The translations under genes were made by a program, and so were the position numbers. A DNA stretch of 62,000 nt, from positions 9,975,001 through 10,037,000 of the forward strand of contig WPIO01000006.1 of assembly GCA_009760855.2 (NCBI GenBank), written 5' to 3'. Every line of letters starts with the position of its first letter. Within the stretch, counting starts at the first letter, position 1. Positions 20,525 through 31,689 of the stretch are shown here, one piece after another. A model generated the notes under the pieces. It worked only from the letters and a program-made list of their open reading frames with translations. It searched no databases and was not told the origin of the DNA. The stretch comes from Cristatella mucedo. Lineage: Eukaryota > Bryozoa > Phylactolaemata > Cristatellidae.

Positions 20525-21965
20525 TATTAGTGCTCTTCATTCTTAAATGAGTGCATTTTCCCACTGGATGTAATTTTTTTGAATGCGCTAGTCTCGATCT
20601 CATCTGCAATTGCACAGCACTCGCTGTATTCTGTATGATTTTGCTCTAAGTAATGACGAACTGTTTCTAGCACATGTAATGCTTCTTTGAGCATGATTCT
20701 GTACACCCCCGGCAACTGCAGCTCCTCAAGCTCTTCTGTGCCATTGCCATCTCCATTTTGATGCTTGCGCTGTACTTGCTCGCAAGTTTCAGCATCGGTT
20801 AACGTGCCATGGCATGCAACTTCGTTGTCGCAGTCTATAGAAGCCTCAAAATCTCCTTGCGTGACTTGTTTCTCCCGGCCCAGTAGCCGCCGCTGGTATC
20901 GGAAGAACATCGTCTTCAGTGTCGTCCGAACCAACAGTTGGGAAGCCAGCTTTTCTGAAACAGTTTCGGATCGTAGCTGGTAATACCAGCAACCACGCCT
21001 GCGTCTCCACGTGCAAGGCAACTAGCGCACCAATTGACTTTGTGGAATCAATAGTTGAGCATCCTTTTTCAATGACCACTTGCGTTTTGTAGTGGGCTTT
21101 CACGGTGCCGACGATTCCTTTAATCTAGCGGCTGTATGAGAGATGTGTTCGGTAGCATAAGCTCCAGTTCGATATTTTTAAGCTGTCTGCTACTTTATCA
21201 CAAGCCGCGTTATCGGCAAACATAATGATTTTGATTTTGATTGCCCAGATCCCAATCGAATTTAAGGAGAATAACAGCGAAAATTCGACAGGTCATCCAT
21301 CCAAAGTTTCTGCTGCTGAAATACAGTAAATGTGGTCGAGCAGTTAAAAAGCACCATGGATTTGCAAATTTCTCAACTACAGGTGCTTTCTTTTCGGCGC
21401 CATTAGCGTTGCTGAGGAGAAGCACAATGATTTGTTCTTTCGGCGTCTTTGGTTGAGCGGTGACGGCTAATAAGCTAGAGGGCGCCGCTAAGTACAATAG
21501 GCTTGTTTCGTTGGTATTAAAGGTATCGGATGTATCATAACCTTCAATCAAATCTGCTTTCTGTACAGCATCTGCAAAGTGCAGACCAAGACAGTATGCA
21601 AATGTATTATTAATATTATTAATCAATGTGGGCAAGGCTCTGGCAATTCAATTTTCTCCTTGGTATTATTTGCAGTTGCTCTTTCACCGTTAATCTTCAT
21701 GAACGTAACGCTATGCCGAATTTTAAGACGCTCTAGCCAGCTATTTGTTTGAACAAATGACATACAATCGAGCGTCGCAGCTAGCTGTCGCGTTTTCTCC
21801 ATCATTAATGGGCCATGGATGACACACATATGTTTTGGTGCTGCATTTGATGAAACCATCCCATGAGCGCATGAGCAGCTTCTTCGTTTGGACAATTACA
21901 CGGTTTCTTTTTTGTTCAGATTCCCGTTGGTTAATGCTTCAGGGCGAATCTTTTTTCTGGTTTAT
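20525..21965 (-). pseudogene. Tigger/pogo-type DDE transposase relic
   Basis: Minus-strand pieces, in order from high to low coordinates, follow the Tigger plan. First is a CENP-B-type DNA-binding helix (about 21920-21650): HGPLMMEKTRQLAATLD, then NSWLERLKIRHSVTFMKING. Next is the DDE_1 core (21635-21210): FNTNETSLLYLAAPSSL, where Tigger has FN.DETGLFY, then PKEQIIVLLLSNANGAEKKA, the family's KER.TVLLC.NADGTEK, then the FSSRNFGWMT block. Then FADNAA where the second catalytic Asp is expected, GTVKAHYKTQVV, and NCFRKAGF. A C-terminal tail with an acidic cluster and the ALHVLETVRHYLEQ helix ends at 20527. At least two frameshifts and an in-frame stop break it, and the block between FADNAA and VKAHY, with the third acidic residue region, is decayed. 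Terminal repeats were not found. Dead element. Confidence 0.8.
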
Positions 21966-21969
21966 TTTG

Positions 21970-22425
21970 GAGATAGTCTACTGACTCACCTTGAATTCGT
22001 AAGCAACAGCAGGTTGTTTTTTGCTTTTTGTTATTTGTAAACGTATTTTCTTTTAGGAGCACTAGCAATAATACTGCTATCGAAAATTCCTTAAATAACT
22101 AGCTTTTAGCCCGTTCAAAATGAAGGAGGTATGACCGCGAAACCCTCGCTAGCTCAGGTTGCGGCACACTGCATGCAATGTGCAAAGACCTTAGATAGCA
22201 ATGCGCCGTCGATTACAAGACAGCGCTCGATATTCTGCAAGCAGCGCTAACAGCAACACCGTATTAAGAAAAGCACGACAAGAGCCTCTATATTGCAGTT
22301 AATAGAATAGGAGAGTTCCAGCCGACTCGCTAACAGGCTTACAGCAGCTCACGCTCAGCTCTAAGACTCAACGACCAGCAGACTGCTGCTCCAAGAGAGA
22401 GTGATTGCGGTCTGGACCGTGCCTT
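21970..22425. other. No gene seen
   Basis: AT-rich sequence behind the Tigger relic, probably including its 5' end. No terminal inverted repeat could be paired with the other side by eye. Confidence 0.3.
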
Positions 22426-22427
22426 AT

Positions 22428-22933
22428 GTAATCACTTTTAGGTCACTTCATTCTTTGGCTCCAATCTGTCTCTCAGATATACTCCCCACCAGGCCAAGCA
22501 TCGTACCACCCGCTTTTCGGAATCCAACAGTTTACCAATACCTCGTACGAACCTCAAATCCTTTGGAGACCGTGCGTTTAGTTCATATGCTCCCAAAGCC
22601 TGGAACTCCCTCTCAACTTGCGTCAGAACATCCCCTGACTTGACCACATTTAAAAAGAACTTAAAAACCTATTTAGGACATCATTTAGTGGGTCCCTGTG
22701 GTTCGTCCTTGATGTGCTTATGCGTGCTGACACTGTGCATGCTGCCACTAACCACATTAGCATGCTGACCCTGTGCATGTCACCCCTAACCATTTTATTC
22801 ATGTTGTTTATCAAGCATGATATTAATCACCATTCAATCACGTTTCCCTTTGCAGCAAATGTAAAGCGCCTAGAAAGAGATTGAGTTCTCTGAGGGCGCT
22901 TTATCAAGTGCATTATTATTATTATTATTATTA
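22428..22933 (+). mobile_element. L2-clade LINE, ORF end plus complete 3' end
   Basis: Translation gives FRSLHSLAPICLSDILPTRP, PPAFRNPTVYQYLVRTSNP and MLPKPGTPSQLASEHPLT, the C-terminal end of the L2 ORF2 with one or two shifts. It is followed by a well-preserved UTR (tandem TGCTGACACTGTGCATGCTG-type units), the hairpin and the ATT microsatellite (22913-22933). One of the least diverged 3' ends in the window. Confidence 0.92.
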
Positions 22934-22939
22934 ATGGCC

Positions 22940-24105
22940 AGGTCATAAGTCATGCCATAATCTCATTCATACGTAATTAAAAATTACGCTACTCATAAGA
23001 CTCGGCTTATCGTGGTTATTTTATAAGCGGTTCAGTTCTAATTAAGCGTTTAAGCTCACACTTCGGCAGAGCTAATAGTTCGTAATCCAGGTTCAGCTGT
23101 CAAGCTCATAGTCCACAATCGCGAGTTATTACAACGGGCAAACAACTTGCAATCAATATAAAGCAGCGAAATGCTCACATAAGTGATGCTTATTGTCTTA
23201 AACGCTGTAAATACTGTTAAGTGCAGTACAAATCGAAAATCTATCTAAACTTCTATTCTTGTATGCGGAGTATTCTGAGATCCGATATTCATTGAAGCGG
23301 AGTCAAAAGGCCAAGCTTGCTTAGTTAGCTAATTGTTGAGATCTTACTGTCTGGCTCCAGAAGCCGACAACAAAGCGTCTCAACATGTCTTGCCTTTAGC
23401 TTAGTGAGTATTGATTGACCTATGTCGAAACGTTTTTGGTTCCAGATCTTCTCTTCTGCCGAGCTTGCGGGTTTTTCGAAGCAATATTAGCCCATGCTCG
23501 TGGATCGTTCTATGTCTCTAAAACGGCACGCAGGGTGGTAAAACAGCTATGCTCAGCAAGGCCGCGATATTTGTATTTCTGCGAACTCGCCAAATTTTCT
23601 AGAAATATGCTTTGGTTCTGTGTCCATGAGCAATCGCAGTACGATAGAAAATTTAGTTTTTTTATTCTAAATCTTTGCAGAAAAACGCCTAGTTATATGC
23701 CAAGACATAATGGTTATGATTCAAGAGTTGAGTTAGCTCGCGCGAGCAAATTAGCTTAAATTTACTCCTTAGACGGTCTCACCTGTAGGTAGAATGTGTG
23801 AAGTGAATGGCGCACATCTGCATATCTGAACTGCACATAGCTTCAGGTGGTACTCCTCCGTGGTCCTACAGCAGTAGATAAATCACATGGACGCTTGTGC
23901 GGACACAAAACATTCCATCTGAAATCAGTATTATCCAATAATGAAAGGACATTCTCATCGCGCGAAAGAACCTAAAGGACAATTCAAGCGGACGGAGTAA
24001 AGTTTGTGTGGAAAAGTTAGGTGGTTCGTATCGTCGAGTCGAATCAGGAAGGGAAATTCTAAGCCGGGTTAGCTTAACTTTCTCAAGGTGGATTAACGTC
24101 ACTCT
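22940..24105. other. No gene seen
   Basis: AT-rich. A 114-codon plus-strand frame at 23415-23759 has no recognisable domain, no flanking splice or poly(A) signals I trust, and mixed codon use. I leave it unannotated. Confidence 0.35.
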
Positions 24106-24109
<4 letters not shown>

Positions 24110-24168
<59 letters not shown>

Positions 24169-24198
24169 ATTCTCACTCTCACTCGCTCTCTCTCTTTT
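24110..24198. repeat. CT dinucleotide microsatellite
   Basis: Pure (CT)n from about 24110 to 24166, then an interrupted CTCACTCT/CTCGCTCT part to 24198. It produces artificial Ser-Leu and Glu-Arg frames on the two strands. Confidence 0.95.
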
Positions 24199-24199
24199 T

Positions 24200-24755
24200 C
24201 TCTTGTGTACTTGGTTAGTCCTTGGAGACTTGAAATCACGCGGAAGCTATCCGGTCGCGTTTTACGTGCCCTATTTACTATAGCATAATGGCATAATCTG
24301 CTGCATACGACGTTTATGCCAGCTCCAAGAAATAAAACTTGCGGTCTTTCAGCTGGGAGGCCAGACCTTTCATGCAAGCATCAGAATGGTAATAAGAATC
24401 CTGTCTAACCTGGCAGCTGGAATCTGATTTTTCTAGCACTATTCTCACCGGCTGGCTCAGTCTAATTTTAATTCTCTCCTTGGCTTCAGCAACGACGAGC
24501 ACCACCTCCGCACCTCGTCTTCCCTCTCCGTAAAATTAGCAAGTTCCTTCCGCACACCCGGGTCCTCCTTGTTAGCTCTACTGATTGATAGTATCTTTAC
24601 GTACGCAATTCGCATAAGCGAAAATAAATGTCACAAAGGAAACCAAAAACACTTTCGTATAACACTAGGTTTGCTCGTTACTATTATTTTTGGTCTTGTC
24701 ATAGCTTTTCATTGTCATTTGAGTTGTAATCTTTTGGGATCGTTAATGCATTAAA
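24200..24755. other. No gene seen
   Basis: Short frames only. No repeat match within the window. Confidence 0.3.
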
Positions 24756-25061
24756 GTCAGAATATCCCCTGACCTGACCACATTTAAAAAGACTTTGAAA
24801 ACACCTATCTAGGACAGCATTTCGTGGGGCCCTGTGATTCGTCCTTGATGTGCTTATGCGTGCTGACACTATGCATGCTGCCACTAACCACATTAGCATG
24901 CTGACCCTGTGCATGTCACCCCTAACCATGTTATTCATGTTTATCAAGCATGATATTACTCACCATTCAATCGCGTTTCCATTTGCAGCAAATGTAAAGC
25001 ACCTAGAGAGAAATTGAGTTCTCTGAGGGCGCTTTATCAAGTGCATTATTATTATTATTAG
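24756..25061 (+). mobile_element. L2-clade LINE, 3' UTR and tail
   Basis: Starts at CAGAATATCCCCTGACCTG, which corresponds to the last codons of the ORF in fuller copies, and runs through the UTR and hairpin to the ATT tail ending 25061. Confidence 0.9.
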
Positions 25062-25137
25062 GTTGCCATCCAAGTGCAAATGTTGTCGATGAAGGCTGCA
25101 AGGTAATTAAGTGATTCGGAAGTTAAATAACTTTAAA

Positions 25138-25295
25138 TCATTCGTATAGCACCCTAAGAGAACTTAATCTCCATTTAGGCACTTCACTTTTGTCTCGGGG
25201 CTCGAGCCAACAACTTCCGTCATCAAATACACTCACCTTGTCCTTGATTTGATACGAGCACCTTAACCACTAGGCCAAACTAGCAGCGTACTCCT
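25138..25295 (-). mobile_element. SINE-II copy (tRNA head, L2-like tail)
   Basis: Minus-strand reading: box A TTTGGCCTAGTGGTTAAGG, a decayed middle, box-B-like GGCTCGAGCCCC, then AAGTGCCTAAATGGAGATTA and a GGGTGCTATACGAATG end. The tail mirrors the L2 hairpin (GCGCC, GAGATTGAG, TTCTCT, GGCGCT). More diverged than other copies. Confidence 0.75.
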
Positions 25296-25449
25296 AAGGC
25301 CAGCATTGCAATGCAACAGTCAAATTTTAGGTATTTTGTTCATTAGCTTAAGATAGCCAAACGTCATAAATCAAATGCACGAATGGCTATTCCTTGTCCA
25401 GTATGCAGAGAGCTTCAAACAGAATGTTTCGTGTTTCATGAAGTTTTAG

Positions 25450-25612
25450 CCGAATTTCACAGCTGGGATTTTTATAGCGCTTCTGTAGCCCTGGCTTTCA
25501 GAGTGCTATGAGAAAAATATCTGTCGATGGATGGATTTGAACCTGGGGCTCACTAGAGCTAGGAGACAGCGCGTTAACTACTTTAGAAAATGCCATGTCA
25601 TATGGGTGGTTA
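25450..25612 (-). mobile_element. Diverged tRNA-SINE relic with L2-like end
   Basis: Minus-strand reading: a box-A-like AGTAGTTAACGCGCTGTCTC, box B GGTTCAAATCC near 25545, and an end with AGAAGCGCTATAAAAATCCC. The architecture is that of SINE-II, but the body sequence is too changed to be sure of the family. Confidence 0.5.
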
Positions 25613-25614
25613 AC

Positions 25615-26195
25615 CTTTAACGGTTTACTGCTTTAACGAATATGTGTGTGGCCTGGAATACTAGGTCTCCAAGCTTCCTTCCACGATTTTTTTCTATTTG
25701 AATCCCGCTGTGGTCCGATTGTCTTCTGCGAGGCAGGCCAGCTCACTGTTTCCTTTTAGGGTTTACGTAAGCTTTTTCGTTCATAACTGAAGTACTCCTA
25801 ACGATTATCAATTGAAGATTCCCGTGTAATGAAGTAGGTGGACCTCTTTTTAGAATAGAATAATTATTAATTTGACAATAATTAATTATCCTGTTTTATC
25901 CAATTTCGTCCGGCTTATATTTCATTAAAAAATTGGAAAGTATTTTCATACTGGTTTAATTGTTATCCATGTGACCACCGAGATTTGAATCATTAAATAA
26001 TGGGATTCATCTGAGCTTTTTAATTGATGTCATTTTTTCGATTCGCAGTTGGTGAGTAGCCACCTTAAGGGCCACATGCGGCAGATGATTCAGCCACGTT
26101 ATGTAGCTAGTGGGTTAAGAAGGCGGAAGCCGTTATTTAAAGGCATTTTGAGGTAACATAGTTTCGTAGAAAAAAGCTGATTTTAGGTAAAACAG
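25615..26195. other. No gene seen
   Basis: AT-rich. No supportable feature. Confidence 0.3.
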
Positions 26196-26199
26196 GGTG

Positions 26200-26502
26200 T
26201 CAAAAATCATACTAGAATGCATCTATTCTTTACAGCATTTGTTGGGTCCCTTTGATTTGTCGTGTATGCGCTTTTGCGTCCTGATACTGTACGTGTTATC
26301 AATAATAATAATAATAATAACACACTTGATAACGCATCCTCAGAGAACTCAATCTCTTTCTAGGCGCCATGTAGTGCATGCTGACACTGTGCACATTGCA
26401 ACTAACCGTACAGTCATGCTTCCTTTAAAGCATATGTAAACTGCCTAGAAACAGATTAAGTTTACTGAGGATGATATGCAATTTTAATATCATTATTATT
26501 AG
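26200..26502 (+). mobile_element. L2-clade LINE 3' end, interrupted by a nested L2 tail
   Basis: Outer copy on the + strand: UTR part one at 26200-26300 (CATTTGTTGGGTCCCTTTG, then GCGTCCTGATACTGTACGTG) and part two at about 26369-26502 (CTGACACTGTGCACATTGC, hairpin, ATT tail). Between them lies an opposite-strand tail (separate entry). The sequence left of the insertion and that right of it both match the same CTGACACTGTGCATG unit, so the flanks may be a long target duplication or two adjacent UTR units. Confidence 0.75.
26301..26368 (-). mobile_element. Nested L2-clade LINE tail
   Basis: A minus-strand tail of about 68 bp: (AAT)n in the + view at 26301-26320, then CACTTGATAACGCATCCTC and the GAGATTGAGTTC hairpin arm, ending at GGCGCC. 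It sits inside an older + strand copy of the same family. Confidence 0.8.
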
Positions 26503-26504
26503 TG

Positions 26505-26735
26505 CTGTTATTGTTATGGCACTACTGGCTGATCCCAAGACATGTACGCCTCAGGCGTGGATTACCGTCATCTAAAACTTTACTTTATCAAGTGTATTAT
26601 TAGTATTCCACTTAAAATAAAATGTGCAATAATAACTCCACTATTCTCTACAATATATCCAGGCTTTCATGCATTTTTTGCTTTTGTAATTTGTAATTTT
26701 CTTTTGTAATCTCCACATAACCATAGTTATTTCAG
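26505..26735. other. Nothing identified
   Basis: Short AT-rich spacer between two L2 copies. Confidence 0.3.
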
Positions 26736-26736
26736 G

Positions 26737-27545
26737 TAATAATAATAATACAAATCATACATTTGTTATAAAAACGTCCTCAGAGAACTCAATCTCTATC
26801 TAGGCATTTTACATTTACTGCAAAGGAAGCACGATCGATTAGTTAAAAGTAACTTACTCAATGACGACAAGCATAAAAGGGTTAGGAATGACATGCACAG
26901 GGTCAGCAAGCAAATATGGTTAGTGACAGCATGAACAGTGTCAGCACGCATGAGTAGACATAGGACGAATCACATGGACCCACTAAATGCTGTGATAAAA
27001 AGATGCGTTTTTCGCTTCTTTGTAAATTTTGTCGAGTCAGGGAATATTGTGTCGCCAGTCGGGAGTGATTTTCAGGCTTTGAGAGCATACAAACTAAAGA
27101 CGCGTTCTCCAGATGATTTGAGGATCGTACGAGGTACAGGTAAACGACTGGATTCCTAAAAGTGGGTCGTACAGTGCTTAGCCTCTTGGAGGAGTAGATC
27201 TTAAAGGTAGGCTGGAGCCAAAGAATGAAGAGACCTACAAGTGAGTGACAGAACCTTGAATTCGATTCACTCCTTGACGGGTAGCCATGCAGGTCGGCGA
27301 GAAGTGGTGTGCTGTCATGACAGACAAGCCTAGCGGCAAAGTTTTGTACCCACTGCAAACGCCCGATTGCACAAGCCGGTAGACCAGCAAGCAGTGAGTC
27401 ACAGAAGTCGATACGGGACGTCACAAATGCATGGGCCAATTTAGATTGAGTACCTCTGTCTAGACAAGGCCGAATTTCATCAATTTTATGCAGCAGATAG
27501 AAGCACAACATACAGCGTGCACCTGAAACTTGTGTCATGCTGCGA
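26737..27545 (-). mobile_element. L2-clade LINE, RT C-terminal part and 3' end
   Basis: The minus-strand frame 27538-26903 contains LLHKIDEIRPCLDRGTQSKL, AHAFVTSRIDFCDSLLAGLP, QWVQNFAARLVC and the LADLHGYP block, the conserved thumb/C-terminal region behind the RT of L2/CR1 elements. It changes frame afterwards. The 3' UTR, hairpin and ATT tail follow. 5'-truncated and mutated. Confidence 0.9.
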
Positions 27546-27549
27546 GCGA

Positions 27550-28014
27550 TAAGAATTGAGTACAGAGATAAATCTCGACACCGAGCTGTGAAAGGCCAAA
27601 GAATTGCCAGCAGATCCCAGTGGATACGGCTGGCGACCAGGCAGACTCATTGATCTTAAAATAGCTGACGCTTAGAGCAGCGAATCACACCGACCGATAA
27701 AAAATCGTCAAGGAGATGACGTTGGTTGTCAAGCGCTCTGCCGAATGCCACCGACCGGGTCAGAAGCCTTACATAAATCAGGTGACGCGAATAGATACCG
27801 CGCTGCTCACTTCGTGCGGTTATTGCCCGTTAATTTGTATAGCATGTCAGGTGAAGCAGCTCCGTGATGCACCGGACTCAGATTACTTCTTTCTAATGAA
27901 ACTCTAACAAGATTGTTATAGAGACAAATGAACAAACTCGGTTGGAAGTATGTGGCGATAGACAGTCGCTTCCGCAGCATTACTTGCGGAAGCGATTACC
28001 ATCAAGATTAGTCC
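27550..28014. other. No gene seen
   Basis: Short frames only. A near-palindromic string around TCGCTTCCGCAGCATTACTTGCGGAAGCGA lies at 27966-27995 (arms TCGCTTCCGCA / TGCGGAAGCGA) and could form a hairpin. Confidence 0.45.
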
Positions 28015-28309
28015 CATGCAGTTAGGGTTTCTGCCAAATAGGCATTTTGAAAAAAACAGCTGTTTACAGTTTTCAATTTTCAAAAACAGCTGTTTTACTG
28101 TTTTTTCCCCATATTATTCACTAATGGTACAGTCGATAGCTTATTTTTGTGATGAACTCCGTTTTGGCATGTCTGTTTGTGATAGGTTCTAAATCAATAC
28201 ATCTTTAGTTCTTATAAGAATTTTTCAAGAATACAAGTGCATTAAGCTTGTCTGAGAGACGCGATCTTAGTTACTTACAGAAATTTGTACTGATCAAGCA
28301 ACTCTTTCA

Positions 28310-29905
28310 ACGGCTATTGGTGACAGTTTAATGGATAGAACTGATCTGTACAATTTATGGAGATTTTCAGTGCACTGGCCAGAGCTCCTGAAAGTGTGAA
28401 TTCGGACACCAGCCATTTGAAACTGTCTTGCCCTCCATCTGCAATTGATGATCCATCTTTTTGAAGCAACAAATTTAATTCATTTTGAAGAGAGAAGTTC
28501 ACACTTTCAGCATAATTTGATGACTGTCCGACGACTACTTTTACACTGTTTACTCCAAATAGAAGACACTCGAGATTGCCTGAGAAATTTAGCGTAGTTT
28601 GGACGGGCCACAGAGAGATATTTGAGACTTCGCAAGACATTCATGGCATCCTTGTTCAATTGATTTTCAACGCATCACGTCAAATTTCCTCGAGCTTGGT
28701 ACTAATGTCATTGTTTAGGCTAGAGAGCTTGTTGAACATGAATTCTAAAATTGTGTTGTCACTCATCAACGTCGCGTCTTCTTGAGATAGGTTGTCAACA
28801 ACAAGTTTAACAGGTGCCATTGCCTTCTGAAGGGTGTTCAAGCGTCAGCATCCAATGCCTCAATCTATTCCATCGCCATGAATTCGGGTAGTGCCTCTCG
28901 GATGACAACTTCTGTTATTATATGTGGCTCTAACATTGTTGGAATAGAGTTCCAGCATGTCTTCACGTCAAGATGCACTTCAATCTCGCGTCTGACCTCA
29001 GCTTTTTCTTTGGATTGAAATAAATTTTGAAAAATTGATTGTTTGATGAATCTGACAAGCTAGCGTGATTTCGTGAACAGGTCGTGGTTATCAGGTCTCG
29101 TTCTAATTTGCCATCGCTAATCACTTTCAAGTCCATGCCGCTTCAAAATTGTCTATTTCATGAATATCGTCACTGACCAGGTTTAAATCGTCCATCTCAG
29201 TACTCTTTTTATACAACGTGTCACATACTCTAAGGTGCAGGCCATAGGCTAAGCAGAGCTGTCATATAACATCGATGTAGCTAATACATTTCTTATTTAT
29301 TGCAGCGCCGTCCTGAGTAGATCCCACCAAATCCCACTCCATTGTTATTCCAAAATAACGCTCAAATGCTGTTTCATTGGTCCGACCGTATCAAGAGCAG
29401 TGTGCAAATGAAATATGCGAACACTTGTTTTGTCGTCCCTATCATGAATGTTGACTCCGAAGAATCGACTTTCTCTCAGGGTTATGTATTCATCCACAAT
29501 CATGCTAAACTTTACTCCTCTCTCGAGTTTTCCCTTGATGTCGGCAATCGTTTTGTTTCTCTTTTCCTCGTAGCCATCATGCACCAGCATCATCGCTAGG
29601 CTTTCCTTCGCTAGAATTTTATTTCATCCCGTGAAATTAATTGCCGTATATCCGTGTTTCTAGTGACAGCTCTAATCGATATTCCATCAGCAGCCAGATC
29701 GGTAGCAATCTCCTTTACACTCCTTCGCTCCAGGAAATTGGTAATCGTTTTGGTTCTCTTATTGTTCAAAATCTTTTTTTGAATGTACACTCTATCAGGT
29801 TTATCGAAATCAATTTCGTGTATTTTCAGATGATTGCTCAACGTTGTTATGGAGTTTCCAGAATATTTGATGATTTTATTGCATCGTCCACGTCGACCTT
29901 CTAGA
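28310..29905 (-). pseudogene. hAT transposase, broken
   Basis: Reading from high to low coordinates: the end of a BED-type zinc finger (TTLSNHLKIH near 29840), a helical stretch (RSVKEIATDLAADGISIRAV), the start of the RNase-H fold with VDEYITLRESRFFGVNIHD (about 29530-29460; the D of VDEY is the likely first catalytic residue), then TQDGAAINKK near 29310 and LCLAYGLHLRVCDTLYKK (the C..H..H-type block of this hAT group), and an acidic C-terminal region ending near 28314. Stops and frameshifts separate these pieces, for example a stop between the IDVI and QLCLAY segments. No intact C-terminal dimerisation block was seen. The element cannot make its own transposase. Confidence 0.75.
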
Positions 29906-29972
29906 TGTGATTCTAGATTCTTCTAGATTCTAGATTAGATTCTAGATTCTTAGATCTAGATTCTAGATTTTT
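29899..29972. repeat. TCTAGATT minisatellite-like cluster
   Basis: About 70 bp made of repeated TCTAGATT/TTCTAGA units. It lies inside the hAT element directly upstream of the zinc-finger part of its transposase frame. Confidence 0.85.
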
Positions 29973-30364
29973 GGATTCTTTCGCTTCGTTACGTATTCCC
30001 AAACTGAAGACATAGCTGTAAGGAAAATAGATATTTATTGATTTCACAATACCAATTTAATTATTTTCTTACTTTATTTTTGAAAAGTTGTACTTTAATT
30101 AGAGTTTTTAGGCAGTTTTAGAAAAAGAAATTGTTATAGCAAATCATTCACACACTCAAAAGAAATTTAAAAAATTTGTCTTCTGTTATATATTGCATAT
30201 CCATAATGAACTTTAAGTTTCAGTAGTAGCCTATTTTTGTCTAACAATTTCCATTTGAGGTAGTGAAAAAGTCAGATAAAACCCACGCTTACTTTTTATT
30301 TTGGGCGAAAAACAGCTGTTTCACTGTTATTATTAAACAGTTACTAGAAGCCCTAGATGCTGTC

Positions 30365-31685
30365 TTGTTGCAGACTTGTTGCAGACTTGTTGCAGTTTCT
30401 ATATCCCAGAGCTTGAGAAGTAAAGCGAATTGACAGTAGAGCGCCTCTGGTTTCCTGCTACTAATCTCAGATAATCGTACGACACTTGATTACATCGGCG
30501 AACTAAAAATCTCACGGTAAGTATGAATGGTTTTGCTTTTAAAACCATGCTGATCCGAATACCAAAATCTTGAAACGCTGCCATTGGCCACGATTAATGA
30601 TCAAGGGTGTTAAAGTTGCATCATCTGAAGCCGCAGTGGGATAGAAACTACTAGGTCGGTCGCTAGCTACCTCGCCTGCCATTCATGTGACCTGTGTCAA
30701 GCTGCAGAGTTACCCAGTTGGTGGTGACTCAATGACTGCACACTGCATGACGGGTCCAACGAGATTGTTCAATCTCTTAGTCACGCTTACGAAACGTGAC
30801 CAACGTGATTCAGGGATTAAGCATACCTAATATGACAGGGCGACTCCCTTTGTGTTCAGCTCGGTCATTTTCATGTTTCCCGCTGCGTGCGAAATAAGCC
30901 ATTCCCATAATAATAGTGGCCAGAGCAAGCTTACAGCTAAGCTCCGTGATCTTCAATGAGGGCTTGAATATCACAGAGCTTAATCTGCACGATACGCTGT
31001 AAGAAATGCAAGAAATACGAGCCATGAAAAGCAGCTTGTGCTCTCTTTCTCTCTCGCCAAATGTCTGGAGCATTGAGAGACACGTGGCAAGTTTCACGAA
31101 TTGTGCTGTAGGAAGTTAGATCATAGACCTTATTATTTCCAACCATAACTTTGATTATCGACCTAGCTGTATTGTATAACGCAAGGACAAAGAGAGGTAC
31201 TTGCAGAATAGTCCGCGAAGCTTGCTAGGATGGTGATCGCACTGCCTCACCATTAGTTTGGCATATCTAAGAAGAGCATTGGTATAAAGAGCTCGCACTG
31301 GCAAGCTGGGTTACCTTTGACTGGTCAATAGCTCCAATAAACTGCGGCTAGAAAGCGGCCAGACTCTGCAATGGGCCTCACTCAGAACTGATCAATTTCA
31401 TCCTTCGCGGTATCAAGAACCGGATATTAACTGTTCGGCCCATAAGTTCTCTGCTTTCTTCATTTAAAATTTTTTACATATTCGTGCCTCCACAAAGCCA
31501 CTTATAACACAAGCAAACCTTATTAAGTCGCATTCAGTGACACCCCTTTAGAAATGTTCTAGGGTTTCTAGATACGAAGTGATGACCTTACGTAAGTCTC
31601 TTAAAAATAGCTCGTCTCCTTAATACACTATTCCGTCCCCTATGTGGTCTTCGTTGGTAGAAAAACTTAGTGAGCCATTAATCAG
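30365..31685. other. No gene seen
   Basis: Three short direct repeats of TTGCAGACTTG type at 30367-30392. Frames of up to 95 codons on the minus strand have no recognisable domain. Confidence 0.35.
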
Positions 31686-31689
31686 GTTC

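Larger units (their letters stand above)
28023..30355 (-). mobile_element. hAT transposon with TIRs and 8 bp target duplication
   Basis: Left end TAGGGTTTCT and right end AGAAGCCCTA form an imperfect 10 bp terminal inverted repeat. Outside stand CATGCAGT (28015-28022) and GATGCTGT (30356-30363), which match at 6 of 8 positions, the target-duplication length expected of hAT. The palindrome AACAGCTGTT occurs at 28055-28064, 28085-28094 and 30311-30320, close to both ends and set in AAAACAGCTGTTT-x-ACTG context; hAT transposases commonly bind such subterminal repeats. The 2333 bp interior carries a broken transposase on the minus strand. Confidence 0.75.

Noticed and set aside
23415-23759. 114-codon plus-strand ORF
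   Set aside because: No recognisable motif or flanking signal; length is within chance for this amount of sequence.
24008-24377. Ser-Leu and Glu-Arg rich frames
   Set aside because: Direct translation of the CT microsatellite.
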